Of a stretch of DNA of 64,000 bases, positions 62,390-64,000 are shown piece by piece. Made by a program: the position numbers and the translations under genes. The notes beneath the pieces were generated by a model that made no database searches, was not told where the DNA came from, and saw nothing but the letters and a program-made list of their open reading frames with translations. Source of the DNA: Nocardia rhamnosiphila NBRC 108938 (GTDB lineage Bacteria; Actinomycetota; Actinomycetes; Mycobacteriales; Mycobacteriaceae); the NCBI RefSeq assembly GCF_000720425.1, contig NZ_JOAJ01000004.1, forward strand, positions 1 to 64,000, read 5' to 3'. Numbering within the stretch: the stretch's first letter is position 1; each line of letters begins with the position of its first letter.

Positions 62390-63655
62390 TTGAATCAGCC
62401 CAGCGGCGCCCGGACCGACATTCGGGGGTTCGTACCGTTTCGCCTGGCCCTGGTGGCGCTCGGGATCACCGTACTGGCGCGGCTGCTGTGGATGCTGCTG
62501 ACCCCGAACGGGATGAACCTGGTCGACCTGCACGTCTACGTCGACGGGTCGGCAGCCCTGCTCACCGACCATCTCTACGATTTCACCTACGCCGAGAAGA
62601 CACCGGATTTCCCGCTGCCCTTCACTTACCCGCCGTTCGCCGCGGTGGTGTTCTTTCCGCTGCACTTCCTGCCCTTCACCGTGGTCGCGATGCTGTGGCT
62701 GTTCGCCATCGTCGCGGCGTTGTACTGGGTGGTGCGAATCGCGTTCGAGCTGATGCTGGGACGGGACGCCCTGCGCGAAGCGCGGTGGCGCACCGCGATG
62801 GTGGCGTGGACGGCGGTGGGCCTCTGGTTCGAGCCGGTACGCACCACGATCGACTACGGCCAGGTCAATGTCTTCCTGATGCTCGGTGTGATGGTCGCGA
62901 TCCGCAGTTCCCGGTGGTGGCTGTCGGGAACCCTGGTGGGCGCGGTCGCGGGGATCAAACTGACGCCCGCCATCAGCGGTCTCTATTTCGTCGCACGGCG
63001 CCGCTGGGCCGCGGCCGTCTGGTCGGCGGTGGTGTTCGGCCTGACCGTAGCGGCCAGTTTCCTGATCAATCCGGAGGAGACCCGGCGCTATTTCGGCACC
63101 CTGCTCGGTGACGCCGACCGGATCGGGCCGGTGGGCTCGGTGTGGAACCAGTCGCTGCGCGGCGCGCTGAGCCGGCTGCTGGGCAGCGATGTGGGGACCG
63201 GGCCGTGGTGGATTGCCGGGGTCGCGGTGGCGGCGGCGCTGGGGTGGTGCGCGTGGCGGGCGCTGCGCCGCGACGATCTGCTGGGCACCGTGCTGATCGT
63301 GCAACTGTTCGGACTGCTGGTCTCGCCCATCTCCTGGTCGCACCACTGGGGCTGGCTGCTGCCGACCGTCCTCTGGTTGCTCCACGGGCCGTACCGGGCG
63401 GTGCCCGGCGCGAAGACACTGGCCGGATACTGGCTGGTGACGGCGCTGATCGGCGCGCCGTGGGTGCTCTCGTTCCTGCAGGATTCGATCTGGACCATCT
63501 CCCGCTGGGGGGTGTGGTCCTGGCTCGGCACGGTGTACGTGCTCGGTGCGCTGGTCTGCTACGGCTGGATCGCCTGGGCGGGCCGGACCACCGCCCGGAC
63601 CGCTACGGCGCCAGCCGATCTATTTCCCGGGCCAGCGCCACGTCCTGTGCCGTGA
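62390..63655 (+). CDS. pimE: Polyprenyl-phosphate-mannose-dependent mannosyltransferase PimE
   Basis: This is a 421-residue GT-C membrane glycosyltransferase. It adds an alpha-1,2-linked mannose when phosphatidylinositol tetramannoside is extended to PIM5/PIM6 in the cell envelope. About 10 membrane helices are visible. The first external loop contains LVDLHVYVDGSAALLTDHLYDF, with the acidic residues needed for catalysis. PFTYPPFAAVVFFPLHFLPF follows as in the family. The start is a TTG at 62390 with no strong ribosome-binding site and is the least certain part. The 3' end overlaps the convergent phhB gene by 53 bp. Confidence 0.88.
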   Translation: MNQPSGARTDIRGFVPFRLALVALGITVLARLLWMLLTPNGMNLVDLHVYVDGSAALLTDHLYDFTYAEKTPDFPLPFTYPPFAAVVFFPLHFLPFTVVAMLWLFAIVAALYWVVRIAFELMLGRDALREARWRTAMVAWTAVGLWFEPVRTTIDYGQVNVFLMLGVMVAIRSSRWWLSGTLVGAVAGIKLTPAISGLYFVARRRWAAAVWSAVVFGLTVAASFLINPEETRRYFGTLLGDADRIGPVGSVWNQSLRGALSRLLGSDVGTGPWWIAGVAVAAALGWCAWRALRRDDLLGTVLIVQLFGLLVSPISWSHHWGWLLPTVLWLLHGPYRAVPGAKTLAGYWLVTALIGAPWVLSFLQDSIWTISRWGVWSWLGTVYVLGALVCYGWIAWAGRTTARTATAPADLFPGPAPRPVP

Positions 63656-63890
63656 GCCCGCCCGCGGAGTGCGTGGACAGGGTGAAGGTGACCTTGCGCC
63701 ACCGGATATCCATATCGGGATGGTGATTCGCGGATTCGGCGATATCGGCCACCCGCCGGACGAGTTCTATGCCGGCGGGAAAGGTGGCCGCCTGGACCGT
63801 GCGGGTCAGCGCGTCCCCGGCCCGGCTCCACTCCGGCAGGGTCTCCAGGGCCGCCGTGATCTCTGATTCGGAGAGCAGTGATGTGGTCAT
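63603..63890 (-). CDS. phhB: Pterin-4a-carbinolamine dehydratase
   Basis: This is a 95-residue enzyme of the PCD/DCoH family, which dehydrates 4a-hydroxytetrahydropterin. The active-site stretch ANHHPDMDIRWRKVTFTLSTHSAGGLTAQD contains the conserved His-His-Pro and the C-terminal GGLT..D. M. tuberculosis has the same gene (Rv1159A) beside pimE. No aromatic amino-acid hydroxylase gene is nearby, so it may instead assist a pterin or molybdopterin pathway. ATG 63890 gives a family-length protein. Confidence 0.92.
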   Translation of the reverse strand: MTTSLLSESEITAALETLPEWSRAGDALTRTVQAATFPAGIELVRRVADIAESANHHPDMDIRWRKVTFTLSTHSAGGLTAQDVALAREIDRLAP

Positions 63891-64000
63891 ACCGCGGACA
63901 TACCCCGCCACCACGGTCCTACAACCGCACCCCGTCGTCTACAACCGCGCGCTCCCCCAATTACGAACTGTCCAACATCCGTGGCGGACGCCGGAGCGAA

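Overview
The window is high-GC actinobacterial DNA from a mycolic-acid-producing genus, most likely Nocardia or a close relative. The order of core genes closely follows the Mycobacterium tuberculosis segment from about Rv1157c to Rv1240: pimE, an Ala/Pro-rich secreted protein, fbiC, fdxC, dapC, pruA, proline dehydrogenase, fadD36, dapD, dapE, LOG protein, folP2, gpgS, tatB, htrA, rseA, sigE, an O-methyltransferase, a TetR-controlled ABC exporter, glgC, glgM, mrp, DUF1003 and MgtE-N/CBS proteins, and corA. The left edge carries a second, rifampicin-resistant type RNA polymerase beta subunit (RpoB2), a gene known from Nocardia. No rRNA, tRNA, CRISPR array, phage or insertion sequence was found.

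Layout. 1-1768: rpoB2, reading left off the edge, with altered rifampicin-pocket residues and an out-of-frame internal deletion near its start. 2.5-11.3 kb: an MFS exporter, then a TetR repressor divergent from a lipid-type cluster (Baeyer-Villiger-type monooxygenase, short-chain dehydrogenase, esterase) resembling the mymA operon, then fadD15 and a 14-helix drug exporter. 11.4-21.4 kb: an osmolyte-binding lipoprotein, malic enzyme, PHP phosphoesterase, CorA, a Sufu-domain protein, a stress-type membrane protein, a CoA-ester lyase, and MgtE-N/CBS plus DUF1003 proteins. 21.4-30.3 kb: two secreted lytic transglycosylases, mrp, a DivIVA-like protein, DNA glycosylase, DUF3117, an RlmA-type rRNA methyltransferase, truncated haemoglobin, and the divergent glgM/glgC pair for alpha-glucan synthesis. 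30.3-40.3 kb: ABC exporter with its TetR, methyltransferase, the envelope-stress set sigE-rseA-htrA-tatB, and two uncharacterised genes. 40.3-50.8 kb: gpgS-folP2, two LOG proteins, dapE/dapD, an F420/FMN-type split-barrel protein, fadD36, and two MpaB-family haem oxygenase genes around a TetR. 50.8-64 kb: proline catabolism, dapC-fdxC, fbiC, two bacterial PH-domain proteins, a nonapeptide-repeat protein, and pimE/phhB.

The most unusual content is between the genes. A family of structured intergenic repeats is present in at least two near-complete copies (17911-18226 and 42184-42480), one end-to-end short form (12584-12642), and several related or truncated copies (43860-44000, 55085-55190, 57861-57985). 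The two full copies differ at six paired positions, and at each one both partners change so that pairing is kept. Several copies end right at the start codon of a minus-strand gene. A second repeat-rich zone at 57.9-61.1 kb holds a duplicated promoter-like palindrome upstream of both the PH-domain operon and the nonapeptide-repeat gene.

Many start codons have a TANNNT element 6-8 bases upstream, which suggests that leaderless transcripts are common here. Functional calls rest on family motifs and gene order read by eye; no database search was run.
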